Assembly (NCBI GenBank): GCA_030148335.1
Contig: JASBTQ010000006.1
Span: 62,001 to 126,000 of the forward strand
DNA from: Allomuricauda sp.
GTDB lineage: Bacteria; Bacteroidota; Bacteroidia; Flavobacteriales; Flavobacteriaceae
DNA length: 64,000 nt
Reading direction: 5' to 3'
Position numbers and translations under genes: made by a program. The notes under the pieces are model-generated. The model had not been told where the DNA came from. It did not search any database and saw only the letters and a list, made by a program, of their open reading frames with translations. Shown in pieces: positions 45,798 to 54,916 of this stretch. How positions within the stretch are numbered: the first letter of the stretch is position 1; the number at the start of each line of letters is the position of its first letter.

Positions 45798-47717
45798 CTA
45801 ACCGTTATCATTCCTTTTTCCGAGGAGCTCCTCAAGATCAGTTTGGTCCACGACCTCTTTTTCCAAAAGGAGTCGGGCCAGTTTTTCCAGTTCCTCCCGG
45901 TGCTCCAACAACAGGTTTTTGGTTCGATCATAGGCACTGGATACCAGGATCCTGACCTCCTTGTCTATCAATTTTGCCATCTCCTCGCTATAGGGTTTGG
46001 TCAGTGTTTGTTCGGTCTGGCCTGTGGAATCATAATAGCTGATGGGCCCTATCTCATTGTCCAGTCCATAATAGGAGACCATAATATAGGCCTGTTTGGT
46101 CACCTTTTCCAAGTCGTCCAGTGCACCGGATGACGGTTCCCCAAAGATGATTTCCTCTGCCGCCCGCCCACCAAGTGATGCACAGATTTGGTCCAGGAAC
46201 TGTGACTTGGTGACAATTTGCCGTTCTTCCGGCAAGTACCATGCTGCACCCAATGATTTTCCCCTGGGAATGATCGATATTTTCATGAGGGAGTCCACAT
46301 GTTCCAGATACCAACTGGCCACGGCATGGCCCGCCTCATGATGGGCCACGATTTCTTTTTCTTTTGGTGAAATGATTTTATTCCTGCGCTCCATTCCACC
46401 AATGACCCGGTCCCGAGCAGCCATGAAATCTTCCTGTTCCACCACTTCTTTTTTCTTTCGGGCCGCGATGAGGGCGGCCTCGTTACAGATATTGGCGATA
46501 TCCGCCCCTGAAAATCCGGGACTCAGCTTGGCCAACAATCCCACATCCACGTTTTTGGAGAGTTTCAAAGGCCGCAAATGAACCGCAAAGATCTCCCCAC
46601 GTTCGAATTGATCGGGAAGTTCCAAATAGATATGACGATCAAACCTACCCGGACGCAAAAGGGCTTTGTCGAGTACATCGGGACGGTTGGTGGCGGCAAG
46701 TACGATAACCCCGGTGTTTTCCCCAAAACCATCCAACTCCGTGAGCAATTGGTTCAAGGTGCTCTCACGCTCATCATTGGCCTGGAAGGCGTTGATCTTT
46801 CCCCGGGATCGGCCCACAGCATCGATCTCATCAATAAAAATGATACTCGGGGCTTTGTCCTTGGCCCTTTTAAAAAGATCTCGTACCCGTGAGGCACCCA
46901 CACCGACGAACATCTCCACGAATTCAGAACCGGACATGGAGAAAAAGGGGACGCCCGCCTCACCGGCCACAGCTTTGGCCATAAGGGTCTTTCCGGTCCC
47001 CGGAGGTCCCACCAGGAGGACGCCCTTGGGAATTTTGGCCCCCAATTTGGTGTAGCCTGCTGGGCTTTTAAGAAAATCAACGACTTCCATGACCTCGGCT
47101 TTTGCCTCTTTGAGTCCGGCAATATCGGCAAAGGTCACCGTGCTCTTGCCTCCCTTTTCTGCTATTTTGGCCGTTGATTTTCCAAAGCCGAGAAACGGAT
47201 TCCCGTCTTTTCCGCTTCCCATTCTTCTGAGCATATACCCCCAGAAGATGACAATGATGATCAAGGGCAATAGCCAAGAGAATAGGGTCGTCCAATGGGT
47301 CCGGTTCTCATATCGAATGTCGATCTTGTCCAGAGTGGGATTGTCCTTTTCCGCCTGTTGTACCTTGTTCTCAAAGTTTTCAATGGAACCTATCTGGATG
47401 TAAAAGGTTGGATCAGTTTCAGGGGCCAGGAAACGGTTTCGAACCTTCTTGGTCCCGGAGCCTTCCAGCGAATCTTTTTTGACATAGATCTCGGCCGTTT
47501 CCTTGTTGACTACCACGATCCGTTCAACCCGATTTTTGCTGAGTAAGGTCTCCTCGAACTCCATCCAGCCAATTTCCTTTGGGCCGCCCGAACGATTGAA
47601 CAGAATCGTCATGACCAATAACATCACCACCAACAACCAGTTGAACCAGTTGATGCCATATTCCCCGGAAGGTGATTTTGGGGTGTTGTCCATTTTTGGG
47701 TTTTCCTTTGGGTCCAT
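45798..47717 (-). CDS. FtsH-type ATP-dependent zinc metalloprotease
   Basis: 639 residues. Two N-terminal membrane helices (about 26-41 and 143-162) flank a periplasmic domain. AAA module: Walker [13 protein letters not shown], Walker [39 protein letters not shown]. Protease: HEAGH at 460-464 with the third ligand region in [14 protein letters not shown]. It degrades membrane and short-lived proteins. It is shorter than usual at the C-terminus and sits in a stress cluster, so probably a second FtsH next to a housekeeping copy elsewhere (inference). An FNR-like promoter lies 71 bases upstream of its start. Confidence 0.94.
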   Translation of the reverse strand: MDPKENPKMDNTPKSPSGEYGINWFNWLLVVMLLVMTILFNRSGGPKEIGWMEFEETLLSKNRVERIVVVNKETAEIYVKKDSLEGSGTKKVRNRFLAPETDPTFYIQIGSIENFENKVQQAEKDNPTLDKIDIRYENRTHWTTLFSWLLPLIIIVIFWGYMLRRMGSGKDGNPFLGFGKSTAKIAEKGGKSTVTFADIAGLKEAKAEVMEVVDFLKSPAGYTKLGAKIPKGVLLVGPPGTGKTLMAKAVAGEAGVPFFSMSGSEFVEMFVGVGASRVRDLFKRAKDKAPSIIFIDEIDAVGRSRGKINAFQANDERESTLNQLLTELDGFGENTGVIVLAATNRPDVLDKALLRPGRFDRHIYLELPDQFERGEIFAVHLRPLKLSKNVDVGLLAKLSPGFSGADIANICNEAALIAARKKKEVVEQEDFMAARDRVIGGMERRNKIISPKEKEIVAHHEAGHAVASWYLEHVDSLMKISIIPRGKSLGAAWYLPEERQIVTKSQFLDQICASLGGRAAEEIIFGEPSSGALDDLEKVTKQAYIMVSYYGLDNEIGPISYYDSTGQTEQTLTKPYSEEMAKLIDKEVRILVSSAYDRTKNLLLEHREELEKLARLLLEKEVVDQTDLEELLGKRNDNG

Positions 47718-47757
47718 TTTTTGCTCTTAGCGCTGTTGATATAGGGAATGCATCAAC

Positions 47758-47801
47758 CAAAGCTAGCTTGCCGCAAGGATGTTCCAAATGATACAAATCA
47801 T
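47758..47801 (-). promoter_or_regulatory. FNR-like site and promoter of the FtsH gene
   Basis: ATGAT-ACAA-ATCAT at 47788-47801 and, 22 bases downstream on the minus strand, the perfect -7 box TAGCTTTG (47758-47765). The remaining ~230 bases to the next gene hold nothing recognised. Confidence 0.88.
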
Positions 47802-48035
47802 GCTTTGGGAACTTATGATACAAAAACTTGCCTCACGCTCCTATCGGCTTTTAAATAAGGGAAAGGGCCACGGACAGGACATGGAATTGGGTTGTATGGG
47901 GTCGATAAAACCCAAGATGCATGTTTAGGGTGGTATGCTTCGATACGGATGGAGGTCCCGAAGGCCTGTCCCTACCATTTGATCTATACCCGCACTACTG
48001 AACAAGCCTGTGGAGCCTGTGTCACGGTTATGGGG

Positions 48036-48578
48036 TCAAGCAATCGATTTTGGCTTTTTGGAGCAAAATCCCCGCAAGAATGCCCGCAATTCATCCCAGT
48101 CCGTATATTCATAATCTTGCGAAGTATCCGTGTCACCGCCTTCCCGCTTGGCGATCATCCGCATGAGGAGTTTTTTGAAATAATCGTACTCCGTATACTT
48201 CAATGCACCTGCAATATGTTGTACCTCATTGGGGACCCAACCTGTTTTTTCCAGAAAGTCCAGAGCAATCTTTTGGGCCTCCACATGTTCTTTCTCAATC
48301 TTGGAGGCCACGGCCATGGAAACGGAGAAAAAGGCGGAGTACGTTTTGTTGAGCGTATCCAAATGACTTAAGATATAGTTGCTAATGGAGCTTTGGTATT
48401 TGTGCACATGGATGGAACCGCCGATCAGGACAGCCTCAAAGCCATCGGGGGATGGAGGGTCATCCGTGGCATCGGCAATGACGACACTATGGCCACCGCC
48501 TTGTAGCACCTCTTCCATGAACCTGGCGATCTTTCGGGTATGTCCTTCGCTGGTGCCGTATACGATAAGAATTTTCAT
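48036..48578 (-). CDS. Flavodoxin-fold protein, HemG-like protoporphyrinogen oxidase family
   Basis: 180 residues from the ATG at 48578. FMN-binding loop YGTSEGHTRKIA at residues ~7-18, then LIGGSIHVHKYQSSISNYI and a KYTEYDYFKKLLMRMIAK segment, both typical of the HemG-like branch. It may oxidise protoporphyrinogen or serve as an anaerobic flavodoxin; the family contains both. Single gene under an FNR-like promoter. Confidence 0.85.
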   Translation of the reverse strand: MKILIVYGTSEGHTRKIARFMEEVLQGGGHSVVIADATDDPPSPDGFEAVLIGGSIHVHKYQSSISNYILSHLDTLNKTYSAFFSVSMAVASKIEKEHVEAQKIALDFLEKTGWVPNEVQHIAGALKYTEYDYFKKLLMRMIAKREGGDTDTSQDYEYTDWDELRAFLRGFCSKKPKSIA

Positions 48579-48640
48579 TTTTTGATGTTTTGGGTTGATA
48601 TGGTGTATCCCAAGTCCTTTGGGTTTCTTGTGAAATGCAA

Positions 48641-48684
48641 CAAAAATAGATGCCCTATCGGGCGGGTACAATGACCTGGGTCAT
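48641..48684 (-). promoter_or_regulatory. FNR-like site and promoter of the flavodoxin gene
   Basis: ATGAC-CTGG-GTCAT (48671-48684), then 22 bases to the perfect -7 box TATTTTTG (48641-48648, minus strand). Confidence 0.88.
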
Positions 48685-48752
48685 TCATGCAAAAGGAAGC
48701 GTCCCGCCCAAAAGGGAAATTCGGGAGTGCACCTTTGGCTTTGGAACGAAAG

Positions 48753-49433
48753 TTATTGCCCTTGGCTCATTTTATCGAAAAATCCTTTGTAAACCTTTAG
48801 GGCATCATTGATCATCTCCACAGTAAGCCTGCTGGTTATGGTGGCCCCGGAAATGCCATCGACTACTTTGTCTCCCTTAATGATGGTTCGGTCATTTTGG
48901 TTCAACCCAAAGGTGTTTTCCTGAAAGTCGACCTTCGTTCCCACGAATTGATCTTCAAAGGAAGACAGGGAGATGGCCGCACCATAGCCTTCGGATTCGG
49001 CCATATGCTCAAAGACCACTTTTTTGATCTCCAATGTATTTTTGTCTATTAGAAAGGTGCCCCGAATGTTGCCACCAAATCCTTTGTCGGACATAAGTAA
49101 CATCACATTGGTATTGTCCTTGACCTCAAAAATGGGATAGATGTCCCTTTTGCCCGGACCATTGAATTTATGATACAGATCGACCGCCTCGGTAATGCCC
49201 GTACTGTCCACGATATTGTTTTGATCCAATTTCCAAAAACGGAGTTTCGACACCGCATCTGAGGAATCGATCAGGGAAATATCCAAAAAGTCAGCTATTC
49301 CCTCTAGCCCAGAAAGGTGCCCGCTGCTCTCTTCCTTAAGGATAGGTTCAGGTCTTTGGGGTGTTTTTTCTTCTTTTTGCCTACAGTTCCACAAAATGGG
49401 AACCAATAGAAGCACCAAAAATTTTGTTTTCAT
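48753..49433 (-). CDS. FMN-binding domain lipoprotein (NqrC/RnfG-like)
   Basis: 226 residues. Lipoprotein signal MKTKFLVLLLVPILWNC with a Cys at residue 17. The FMN_bind domain contains GYGAAISLS and the flavinylation motif DGISGATITS, where the Thr is the covalent FMN site in this family. Unlike NqrC there is no transmembrane helix beyond the signal. It may be a flavinylated periplasmic electron carrier if an ApbE-type transferase is present elsewhere. FNR-like promoter upstream. Confidence 0.85.
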   Translation of the reverse strand: MKTKFLVLLLVPILWNCRQKEEKTPQRPEPILKEESSGHLSGLEGIADFLDISLIDSSDAVSKLRFWKLDQNNIVDSTGITEAVDLYHKFNGPGKRDIYPIFEVKDNTNVMLLMSDKGFGGNIRGTFLIDKNTLEIKKVVFEHMAESEGYGAAISLSSFEDQFVGTKVDFQENTFGLNQNDRTIIKGDKVVDGISGATITSRLTVEMINDALKVYKGFFDKMSQGQ

Positions 49434-49463
49434 CGTCGATGGGTTTTAAACGGATTTCGATCT

Positions 49464-49507
49464 CAAAGGTGTGTCGAATATGTAATGTGGGAAATGATTC
49501 CCATCAC
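49464..49507 (-). promoter_or_regulatory. FNR-like site and promoter of the FMN-binding lipoprotein
   Basis: ATGAT-TCCC-ATCAC (49494-49507), 22 bases, then CACCTTTG (49464-49471, minus strand), one mismatch from TAnnTTTG. Confidence 0.75.
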
Positions 49508-49625
49508 TTGGGACCAAATAGGACTGTTTTTGTTTTGCCTGCTTTGGTCGGGGATTGGCCAAAAACCAGGATGGGCAGAGACCCATGCTTCACCCCGGTC
49601 ATTTTACCATCAAATAGTAGTGGGG

Positions 49626-49669
49626 CTGATCCCGATCATTTCAGATCATTGGAGGCTAGCGTAGATTTA
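49626..49669 (+). promoter_or_regulatory. FNR-like site and promoter of the YtxH operon
   Basis: CTGAT-CCCG-ATCAT (49626-49639), 22 bases, then TAGATTTA (49662-49669). The YtxH start is 18 bases further on. Confidence 0.78.
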
Positions 49670-49687
49670 CCCATAAATTTTAAACTA

Positions 49688-50026
49688 ATGGAAAACATGT
49701 CAAACAAAAGTGGAAACATCTTCTTGGCCTTGTTGACCGGGGCCATTGTAGGAGCGGGAATCGGAATTCTTTTTGCACCCGACAAAGGAAGGGAGACCAG
49801 GGGAAAAATTAAGAAAAAGGCCATGGATGCCGCCCAGACCATATCGGATACCACTTCCGATATAGCGGAGGAATTTTCCGAATCGGTAATGGAAAGAAAA
49901 AGAATATTTGAGGAGAAATTGGAAGATGCCATGTCCAAGATGAGCTATAAGGCAGAAGAGGTCATCAACGCATTGGAAAAGAAACTGGAAGAATTAAAAA
50001 AGAAAAATGAGCAGTTGCAAAAATGA
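49688..50026 (+). CDS. YtxH-domain stress protein
   Basis: 112 residues. The N-terminal hydrophobic Gly-rich helix IFLALLTGAIVGAGIGILFAP followed by DKGRETRGKIKKKA is the YtxH signature. The rest is a highly charged coiled coil (about 45-112). YtxH proteins are general-stress proteins of unclear action at the membrane. First of a four-gene set with a holin-X-like protein and DUF6327; overlaps the next gene by 20 bases. Confidence 0.88.
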   Translation: MENMSNKSGNIFLALLTGAIVGAGIGILFAPDKGRETRGKIKKKAMDAAQTISDTTSDIAEEFSESVMERKRIFEEKLEDAMSKMSYKAEEVINALEKKLEELKKKNEQLQK

Positions 50027-50378
50027 TTTGGGAACGTTTTTTCAGGAGCTCAAGGAAAATGTGAAACAGACCGATGAAAGCCTGCATTCCTTTATGGGCT
50101 ATACAGTGGAGTATTACGAACTGAAGGTCTTTAAGTTCCTCATGCATATCATGGAACATATCCTTAAGTGGATCATCATAGGGGTCTTGGCCTTTTTGGC
50201 ACTGCTCCTGTTTTCTGTGGCCGTTGCCTATGCCCTGGGACTATTTTTCGATAATATGGCCTATGGGTTTGCCATCGTGGGATTTTTCTATGTGATCCTC
50301 ATGGTGCTGTATGTCCTTTTCAGGAACAAGTGGAACGGATCCTTGATCCGAAAGTTTTCCATATACTTTTTTGAATAA
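50007..50378 (+). CDS. Holin-X superfamily small membrane protein
   Basis: 123 residues. A short amphipathic N-terminus (ELKENVKQTDESLHSFMGYT), then two strong transmembrane helices (about residues 50-73 and 82-105) and a basic tail, the layout of the phage-holin-X family often found beside YtxH. The start overlaps the end of ytxH; a TTG at 50029 is an alternative. Role unknown; it is not evidence of a prophage. Confidence 0.82.
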   Translation: MSSCKNDLGTFFQELKENVKQTDESLHSFMGYTVEYYELKVFKFLMHIMEHILKWIIIGVLAFLALLLFSVAVAYALGLFFDNMAYGFAIVGFFYVILMVLYVLFRNKWNGSLIRKFSIYFFE

Positions 50379-50380
50379 CC

Positions 50381-50575
50381 ATGAAAACAAGGTACAATTC
50401 ATTTGCTGAAATAGAGGAGCGGTTGAAAATACTGGGGCTCCATAGACAGATTGAAATGGAGCGCATGAAACTCCACATGGCCTTGGTCCGGAAGGGACTC
50501 AGTTGTTCGTTGCGGAGGGATACCCTGCCCATGGTCCTACTTGCCAGGCTATTCCAGACGATAAGGCATCGATGA
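50381..50575 (+). CDS. DUF6327-like small protein
   Basis: 64 residues. The N-terminal pattern YNSFAEIEERLKILGLHRQIE matches the small family usually placed after YtxH and holin-X genes. The C-terminal half is more basic than usual and may be altered. Three bases after the preceding stop, so in the same operon. Confidence 0.7.
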   Translation: MKTRYNSFAEIEERLKILGLHRQIEMERMKLHMALVRKGLSCSLRRDTLPMVLLARLFQTIRHR

Positions 50576-50880
50576 CATTTGATTTGGTCGTCATACTCCA
50601 AGAGGGGAAGCAACAAATTTAAGGAAGCGAAACCACAAAAAAATTGGAAGCTATCCAGGGAAGCAGCAGCGAAGAACCCTGAAATGGCTGCTGAAAAGAG
50701 CGCCAAAAACCAAGTTTGGCAGACTATAACGTTGAAATACCCAAGGACATCAAAGGGATAAAACACAAGAGTTGGGAAGCTTTCCTGAAGAAAAGACAAC
50801 CCGGAAAAGGTTAAGGAAATCTTTTTCAAATGCATCGGTCGCACCAAACATAACCGTATATTGATCTAAAGATCTATACA
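50576..50880. other. Gap before the DUF502 gene
   Basis: About 300 bases. A 60-codon plus-strand frame (50579-50761), rich in Lys and Ala, could be a decayed or very small gene but shows no recognised motif. A long minus-strand frame overlapping DUF6327 is taken as a shadow. TTGATCTAAAGATC near 50862 does not have the N4 spacing of the FNR-like sites. Confidence 0.35.
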
Positions 50881-51477
50881 ATGAAAAAATTGGTGAACTA
50901 TTTTATACAGGGGCTTTTGTATATAGCCCCATTGGGGATTACGGTATATCTCATCTATGTCATCTTTGATTTTATGGATAAATTGACTAAGGAACTCCTG
51001 ACAAAGTTCTTTGACGTCAAAGTTCCTGGACTGGGCATTTTGGTCCTTATGCTATTTTTGGTCCTGATAGGATTCTTGGGCAGTACCATCATCGCTAAGC
51101 CGATAAAGAACAGCCTTAAAAAAATCATTGGGAGAATTCCTGTACTGAATTTTATCTTGTCTGCTTTGAACGACCTTTTAAGCGCTTTTGTGGGAAAGGA
51201 AAAAAAGTTCAATAAACCGGTATTGGTCAAGGTCAACTTGAATTCCGACCTTGAAAAATTGGGGTTTGTAACCGAAGAACATCTGGATGTCCTTGGGGAA
51301 AATGATAAGGTCGCGGTCTATTTTCCCCACTCCTATAATTTTTCAGGGGAGTTGTTCATTGTGCCCAAGGAACAGATCAGACCTGTCCATTTGAACTCCA
51401 GTGAAGTAATGCGTTTCATCGTTTCGGCCGGACTGACTGGATGGAGCAAGGAAGCAAGTATCCAACAAGACAATTGA
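50881..51477 (+). CDS. DUF502 family membrane protein
   Basis: 198 residues. Two transmembrane helices (about residues 10-30 and 53-78) with the family motifs FIQGLLYIAPLGITVYLI, PGLGILVLMLFLVLIGFLG and RIPVLNFILSALNDLLSAF. The soluble C-terminal part includes VAVYFPHSYNFSGELFIVP. Function unknown; frequent in stress or slow-growth clusters. Confidence 0.9.
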   Translation: MKKLVNYFIQGLLYIAPLGITVYLIYVIFDFMDKLTKELLTKFFDVKVPGLGILVLMLFLVLIGFLGSTIIAKPIKNSLKKIIGRIPVLNFILSALNDLLSAFVGKEKKFNKPVLVKVNLNSDLEKLGFVTEEHLDVLGENDKVAVYFPHSYNFSGELFIVPKEQIRPVHLNSSEVMRFIVSAGLTGWSKEASIQQDN

Positions 51478-51576
51478 AATGGACCGTCCAATACACTGCT
51501 AGCCTAATTTTGACCTTGGAGCCCCTTGGTTCTCGGATGCCGCCCCCAAGATGACAATGCCCGTTTCAAACTCCCA

Positions 51577-51620
51577 ATGATGCAGATCATTTTGGAAGTC
51601 CTTGAAATCAATCAACTTTG
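51577..51620 (+). promoter_or_regulatory. FNR-like site and promoter of the DUF2267 gene
   Basis: ATGAT-GCAG-ATCAT (51577-51590), 22 bases, then CAACTTTG (51613-51620). The preferred ATG is 25 bases later, which also argues against the longer frame from 51526. Confidence 0.8.
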
Positions 51621-51645
51621 GTACACAATCATAAAAAGGGAATGT

Positions 51646-52098
51646 ATGGCACTCAATTTTAACCAATATGCGGCTGAAGGGAATAGCTTTTTGAAAGCCT
51701 ATGCCAAGGAACTGGGCCTGGGAAAGGATACCGAAAAGGCAGGCAGAATTTTTATTTCCATCATGCATGCCCTGCGGGAAATCATCCCAATGGAAGAATC
51801 ATTGCAGTTGGTCGCACAACTGCCCATGTTTATGAAAGCAGCCTATGTCAATGGATGGAACCCAAAGAAAAAAAGGCCAAAAATCAAGCACGTGGAAGGG
51901 TTCATGGAGTTGGTGAGGGATTTCGACGGTTTGTCGGCAACCAGTGATTTTGGGGAAGAGAACGATAGGATCGAAACGTATATCGATGTCACCTTCATCT
52001 TTTTAAGAAAATACATTTCCTTGGGTGAACTTCAGGATATTCGGGATGGCCTTCCCAAGGACCTCAAAAGTTTGATCTACTCCAATTTAATGTTCTAA
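51646..52098 (+). CDS. DUF2267 domain protein
   Basis: 150 residues from the ATG at 51646. Helical domain with NQYAAEGNSFLKAYAKELGL, RIFISIMHALREIIPMEESL and VAQLPMFMKAAYVNGW, all typical of DUF2267. These proteins occur in dormancy and stress regulons beside Usp and PpsA genes. Function unknown. Confidence 0.9.
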   Translation: MALNFNQYAAEGNSFLKAYAKELGLGKDTEKAGRIFISIMHALREIIPMEESLQLVAQLPMFMKAAYVNGWNPKKKRPKIKHVEGFMELVRDFDGLSATSDFGEENDRIETYIDVTFIFLRKYISLGELQDIRDGLPKDLKSLIYSNLMF

Positions 52099-52170
52099 GG
52101 TCGAACGGTTTACGTTTTTTTTTGCGCAGCCCATAGAATAATGGGATTATCCAAGCTCTACAAGCGTACC

Positions 52171-52214
52171 ATGATCCAAATCATTGGCTTGGAGATATTT
52201 GGGACTTACCTTGA
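52171..52214 (+). promoter_or_regulatory. FNR-like site and promoter of the WG protein/SDR operon
   Basis: ATGAT-CCAA-ATCAT (52171-52184), 22 bases, then TACCTTGA (52207-52214). The coding start is at 52238. Confidence 0.82.
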
Positions 52215-52237
52215 TACACATTTTAATATTAAATACC

Positions 52238-52912
52238 ATGAACAAGACACATTTTTTGATAGTGGCGATTTGCATCCTATTTCCCTTTTTTGGAAATGCC
52301 CAAACCATTGAAACCATCAATAAACCTATCCTGAAAGAGTTGGATGAAGTGGCCCCCTTCAGTGAGGGTTTGGCAGCTGTCCGAAAAGGTGAACGATGGG
52401 GCTTTATTGATAAGACCGGAGAACTGGTCATTGATTTCAGGGACGATGTGGTCTGGGACAAAAACGCGGTTTCGGACCGTAAAGATATCAGGGCCATCCG
52501 TTATCCACAATTCAAAAATGGACTGTGCCCCATCCAACAGATCAAGGATGAAGGTATTGCCTATTATGGTTTTATGGATGCCCAAGGCCAAATCGTGGTC
52601 CAACCGGAGTACTTAAATGTAACTGGGTTCAAGGATGGGAAGGCCATAGGAATCTTCTGTAGGAGGACATTTAGGGGAAAAAACAGCTTTCAGCTCAATA
52701 TTTATGAATACACCTTTACCGAGGTGATATTGAACACCAAAGGAGAGATAGTGTGGCCCATAAAAAAAAGGGAGGGTATTTCGATGGCGAAAAAAAGATA
52801 CGAAATGCCCGAATTGACGGCATCCTTGATTTCATCCAACCTCATAGCCATCAAAACCAAGGGCAATCATTTTGAAATCTGTAATGTGAACGCATTAAAC
52901 CAAAGACCATGA
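52238..52912 (+). CDS. Secreted WG-repeat protein
   Basis: 224 residues with a signal peptide (FLIVAICILFPFFGNAQ). Two WG-type repeats are clear: APFSEGLAAVRKGERWGFID and LCPIQQIKDEGIAYYGFMD. The C-terminal third is unassigned. It overlaps the SDR gene by ATGA and is under an FNR-like promoter. Role unknown; WG repeats are beta-propeller-like scaffolds. Confidence 0.8.
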   Translation: MNKTHFLIVAICILFPFFGNAQTIETINKPILKELDEVAPFSEGLAAVRKGERWGFIDKTGELVIDFRDDVVWDKNAVSDRKDIRAIRYPQFKNGLCPIQQIKDEGIAYYGFMDAQGQIVVQPEYLNVTGFKDGKAIGIFCRRTFRGKNSFQLNIYEYTFTEVILNTKGEIVWPIKKREGISMAKKRYEMPELTASLISSNLIAIKTKGNHFEICNVNALNQRP

Positions 52913-53670
52913 ACAGATTACAGCATAAAGTAGCCATAGTGACCGGGGGCGCTTCCGGAATCGGAAAGGAAACGGCAAGGAGGTTCTTGGCCGAAGGGGC
53001 CAAGGTCCTCTTGGTGGATATCGATCAAAACACCCTGGAGAAAACCATAGAGGAATTCAATAGTCCCCATGTGGTCCATTGCTTGGCAGATGTCTCCAAG
53101 ACGACCGACGTGAAAGCATATACTCAGGCGGCTTTGGATAACTTTGGCAGGATAGATGTTTTTTTTAACAATGCGGGCATTGAGGGGGTGTCACGTCCCA
53201 TGATGGCGTATCCTGATGAAACCTTCAATAAGGTCATCGACGTCAATTTGAAAGGGGTTTGGTACGGTTGCAAATATGTGATACCCAAAATGACGGATGG
53301 GGGAAGTGTGGTCATAACCTCTTCCGTGGCCGGTCTCAAGGGCTTTGAGGGATTGGGGGCCTATGTGGCCAGTAAACATGCCGTGGTGGGCATTATGCGC
53401 ACGGCGGCCTTGGAGTTTGCCAATAGAAAGATACGTGTGAACACCGTACACCCCGGACCTGTGGAAACCGGGATGATGCGCCGGATAGAAACAGATATTT
53501 CACCACAGGATAGCAGTCAGGCCAAGAAAGGTTTCGAGGCCAGTGTTCCCTTCGGGCGCTATGCGGAAACAGGGGAAGTGGCCGATCTTATCCTTTTTCT
53601 TGCCTCTGATGAAAGCAAATACATCACTGGGGCCACCCATGTGGTGGATGGGGGCATGCTGATCGCATGA
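52909..53670 (+). CDS. Short-chain dehydrogenase/reductase (classical SDR)
   Basis: 253 residues. TGxxxGIG cofactor motif VTGGASGIGKETA, NNAG in VFFNNAGIEG, catalytic Ser in SSVAGLKG, YVASK with Tyr/Lys, and the HPGPVETGM loop. Asp after the second strand (VDIDQNTLEK) indicates NAD preference. Substrate unknown. Coupled to the WG protein gene. Confidence 0.93.
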   Translation: MNRLQHKVAIVTGGASGIGKETARRFLAEGAKVLLVDIDQNTLEKTIEEFNSPHVVHCLADVSKTTDVKAYTQAALDNFGRIDVFFNNAGIEGVSRPMMAYPDETFNKVIDVNLKGVWYGCKYVIPKMTDGGSVVITSSVAGLKGFEGLGAYVASKHAVVGIMRTAALEFANRKIRVNTVHPGPVETGMMRRIETDISPQDSSQAKKGFEASVPFGRYAETGEVADLILFLASDESKYITGATHVVDGGMLIA

Positions 53671-53770
53671 TACCGAAAGGAGCGGTTGCTCCCCTTAATA
53701 AAAATGGAAGATTGCTGGGTTGGCTTACATTAATAGGTAATGGATGCGTAAAAAAAGGTATACAGGATAC

Positions 53771-53932
53771 TTACCATTGTTCCAATTTTTGGTCCGGGAT
53801 GTCGATGAATTCACCGCCATGGTAGCACTTGCGGCAAAAGGAAGTATTGATGCTTCCATCCCGATTGGTTCCGTAGTCCGCAAGATGGTATATCGGCATT
53901 CCGCAACGCCCACAACTATTGAGAAATTCCAT
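53771..53932 (-). CDS. 53-residue zinc-ribbon protein
   Basis: A small minus-strand gene shorter than usual ORF cut-offs. Its start MEFLNSCGRCGMPI and middle SFCRKCYHGGEFI give two CxxC pairs (C7/C10 and C33/C36), spaced as in the small putative zinc-ribbon family (CxxCGMP...CxxCYxxGEF). It is followed by a short acidic tail ending in EQW. It lies antisense to a longer meaningless frame. Function unknown; possibly a metal- or redox-sensing adaptor. Confidence 0.82.
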   Translation of the reverse strand: MEFLNSCGRCGMPIYHLADYGTNRDGSINTSFCRKCYHGGEFIDIPDQKLEQW

Positions 53933-53997
53933 TTGCTAAGGTTTTGGGAGGTTTTATGGTTTGTGAAAGCCAGTTTTTATGTGCCGAAGCCGTAATA

Positions 53998-54387
53998 TCA
54001 AAGACCATTGATCACGTTTTTGAGTTTGTCACGGACCTCCTCGGCAATCCCGTTCAAGGCATCGTTCCGGATGCCCATCATCGATGCAATGGGGTCAACG
54101 GCGGCCACTTCGATGTTGCCATCCTCGGTTTCCCTTACGATGACATTACAGGGAAGCATGGTACCGATCTTATCCTCCACTTGAAGCGCCTTATGGGCAA
54201 ATGTGGGATTACAAGCACCCAAAATGGTATAGCTTGGAAAGTAAACATCCAACTTCTTCTTCAGGATGCTTTGGATATCGATTTCGGTGAGGACACCAAA
54301 ACCTTCATTTTTAAGCGCCTGGGTCGTTTTTTGTATTGCTTTTTCGAAAGTAATGTCATGAAGGACTGTGCTGAAGTAATATCCCAT
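53998..54387 (-). CDS. DUF302 domain protein
   Basis: 129 residues, single DUF302 domain: FEKAIQKTTQALKNEGFGVL, DVYFPSYTILGACNPTFAHKAL, IGTMLPCNVIVRE and a C-terminal helix. DUF302 proteins are small and often found with sulfur, metal or oxidative stress genes; one Cys pair (GACNP and LPCNV) is typical. Its nearest candidate promoter is the FNR-like site at 54947, which would leave a ~530-base leader. Confidence 0.9.
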   Translation of the reverse strand: MGYYFSTVLHDITFEKAIQKTTQALKNEGFGVLTEIDIQSILKKKLDVYFPSYTILGACNPTFAHKALQVEDKIGTMLPCNVIVRETEDGNIEVAAVDPIASMMGIRNDALNGIAEEVRDKLKNVINGL

Positions 54388-54434
54388 GGGTGTATAGCTT
54401 TAAGATACACGGAAAGATGCATCATGTTAAAGGA

Positions 54435-54840
54435 GAAACAGGGAGCTCCTGCTCCCTGTTTCTTTGAAAGACCTTTTTCAGTTTCCACCTCAAATCCTAT
54501 CCTATGCCACTTTTTGCAAAATGGAGAGGAAAAGACATGTGCAGTAGCCGATCCAGACCTTTCTTGTCTATGGTCAACTAGGTTGGCCATAGACGTACAT
54601 TGGTGTCGTTCTTGGGTAGGGAAAATAGATGGAAAGACACTGTTCGGGCTAACGAACCCCTATGTTCCAAACCCATGGGACACCTTATTCGGTAACTGAA
54701 AATTGCATTGGGGGCTTTTGGAGAAACCAGGGCATCATTATGCCCTGGTTTCACAGAAGTGGGTATCCTGCCCGATGTCACTTGACCTTGAAAGCTACTC
54801 ACCCTTATCGCTAAAGGCTTTCACAACCCCAAGGGGCCAC
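54435..54840 (-). ncRNA. Hairpin-rich segment, candidate structured RNA or leader
   Basis: No protein gene fits here, but base-paired elements follow one another: an 11-bp stem GAAACAGGGAG/CTCCCTGTTTC (54435-54462); a 13-bp stem GTCTATGGTCAAC/GTTGGCCATAGAC (54566-54594); a GGTGTC/GACACC pair (54602/54679) enclosing TGGGT/ACCCA and GTTCG/CGAAC; a 13-bp stem GAAACCAGGGCAT/ATGCCCTGGTTTC (54723-54752); AAGTG/CACTT (54757-54783); GAAAGC/GCTTTC with inner CCTT/AAGG (54790-54822); and CCCC-AA-GGGG at 54827. A minus-strand promoter sits just upstream at 54917. Not recognised as tmRNA, RNase P, SRP or 6S RNA. Strand and boundaries are inferred from the promoter. Confidence 0.5.
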
Positions 54841-54916
54841 AACGGATAGTTTTAGCCACTTCTGTTTTCCAATTGACCTGATGTTCAATGAACGTATTAT
54901 AACCAATAATTTGATA

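Noticed and set aside
45751..45815. Integron attC site after the AT-rich lipoprotein gene
   Set aside because: The R-box consensus pairs are not satisfied and no integrase or other cassettes are visible.
50007..50378. Prophage indication from the holin-X-like gene
   Set aside because: Holin-X proteins next to YtxH are ordinary chromosomal stress genes and no other phage gene is present.
50862..50877. Further FNR-like site before DUF502 (TTGATCTAAAGATC)
   Set aside because: Half-sites are not separated by four bases in the right phase and no -7 box follows at 22 bases.
54435..54840. Identification as tmRNA, RNase P RNA, SRP RNA or 6S RNA
   Set aside because: None of the conserved core strings of tmRNA, RNase P or SRP RNA could be found, and no closing 6S-type long stem was seen.
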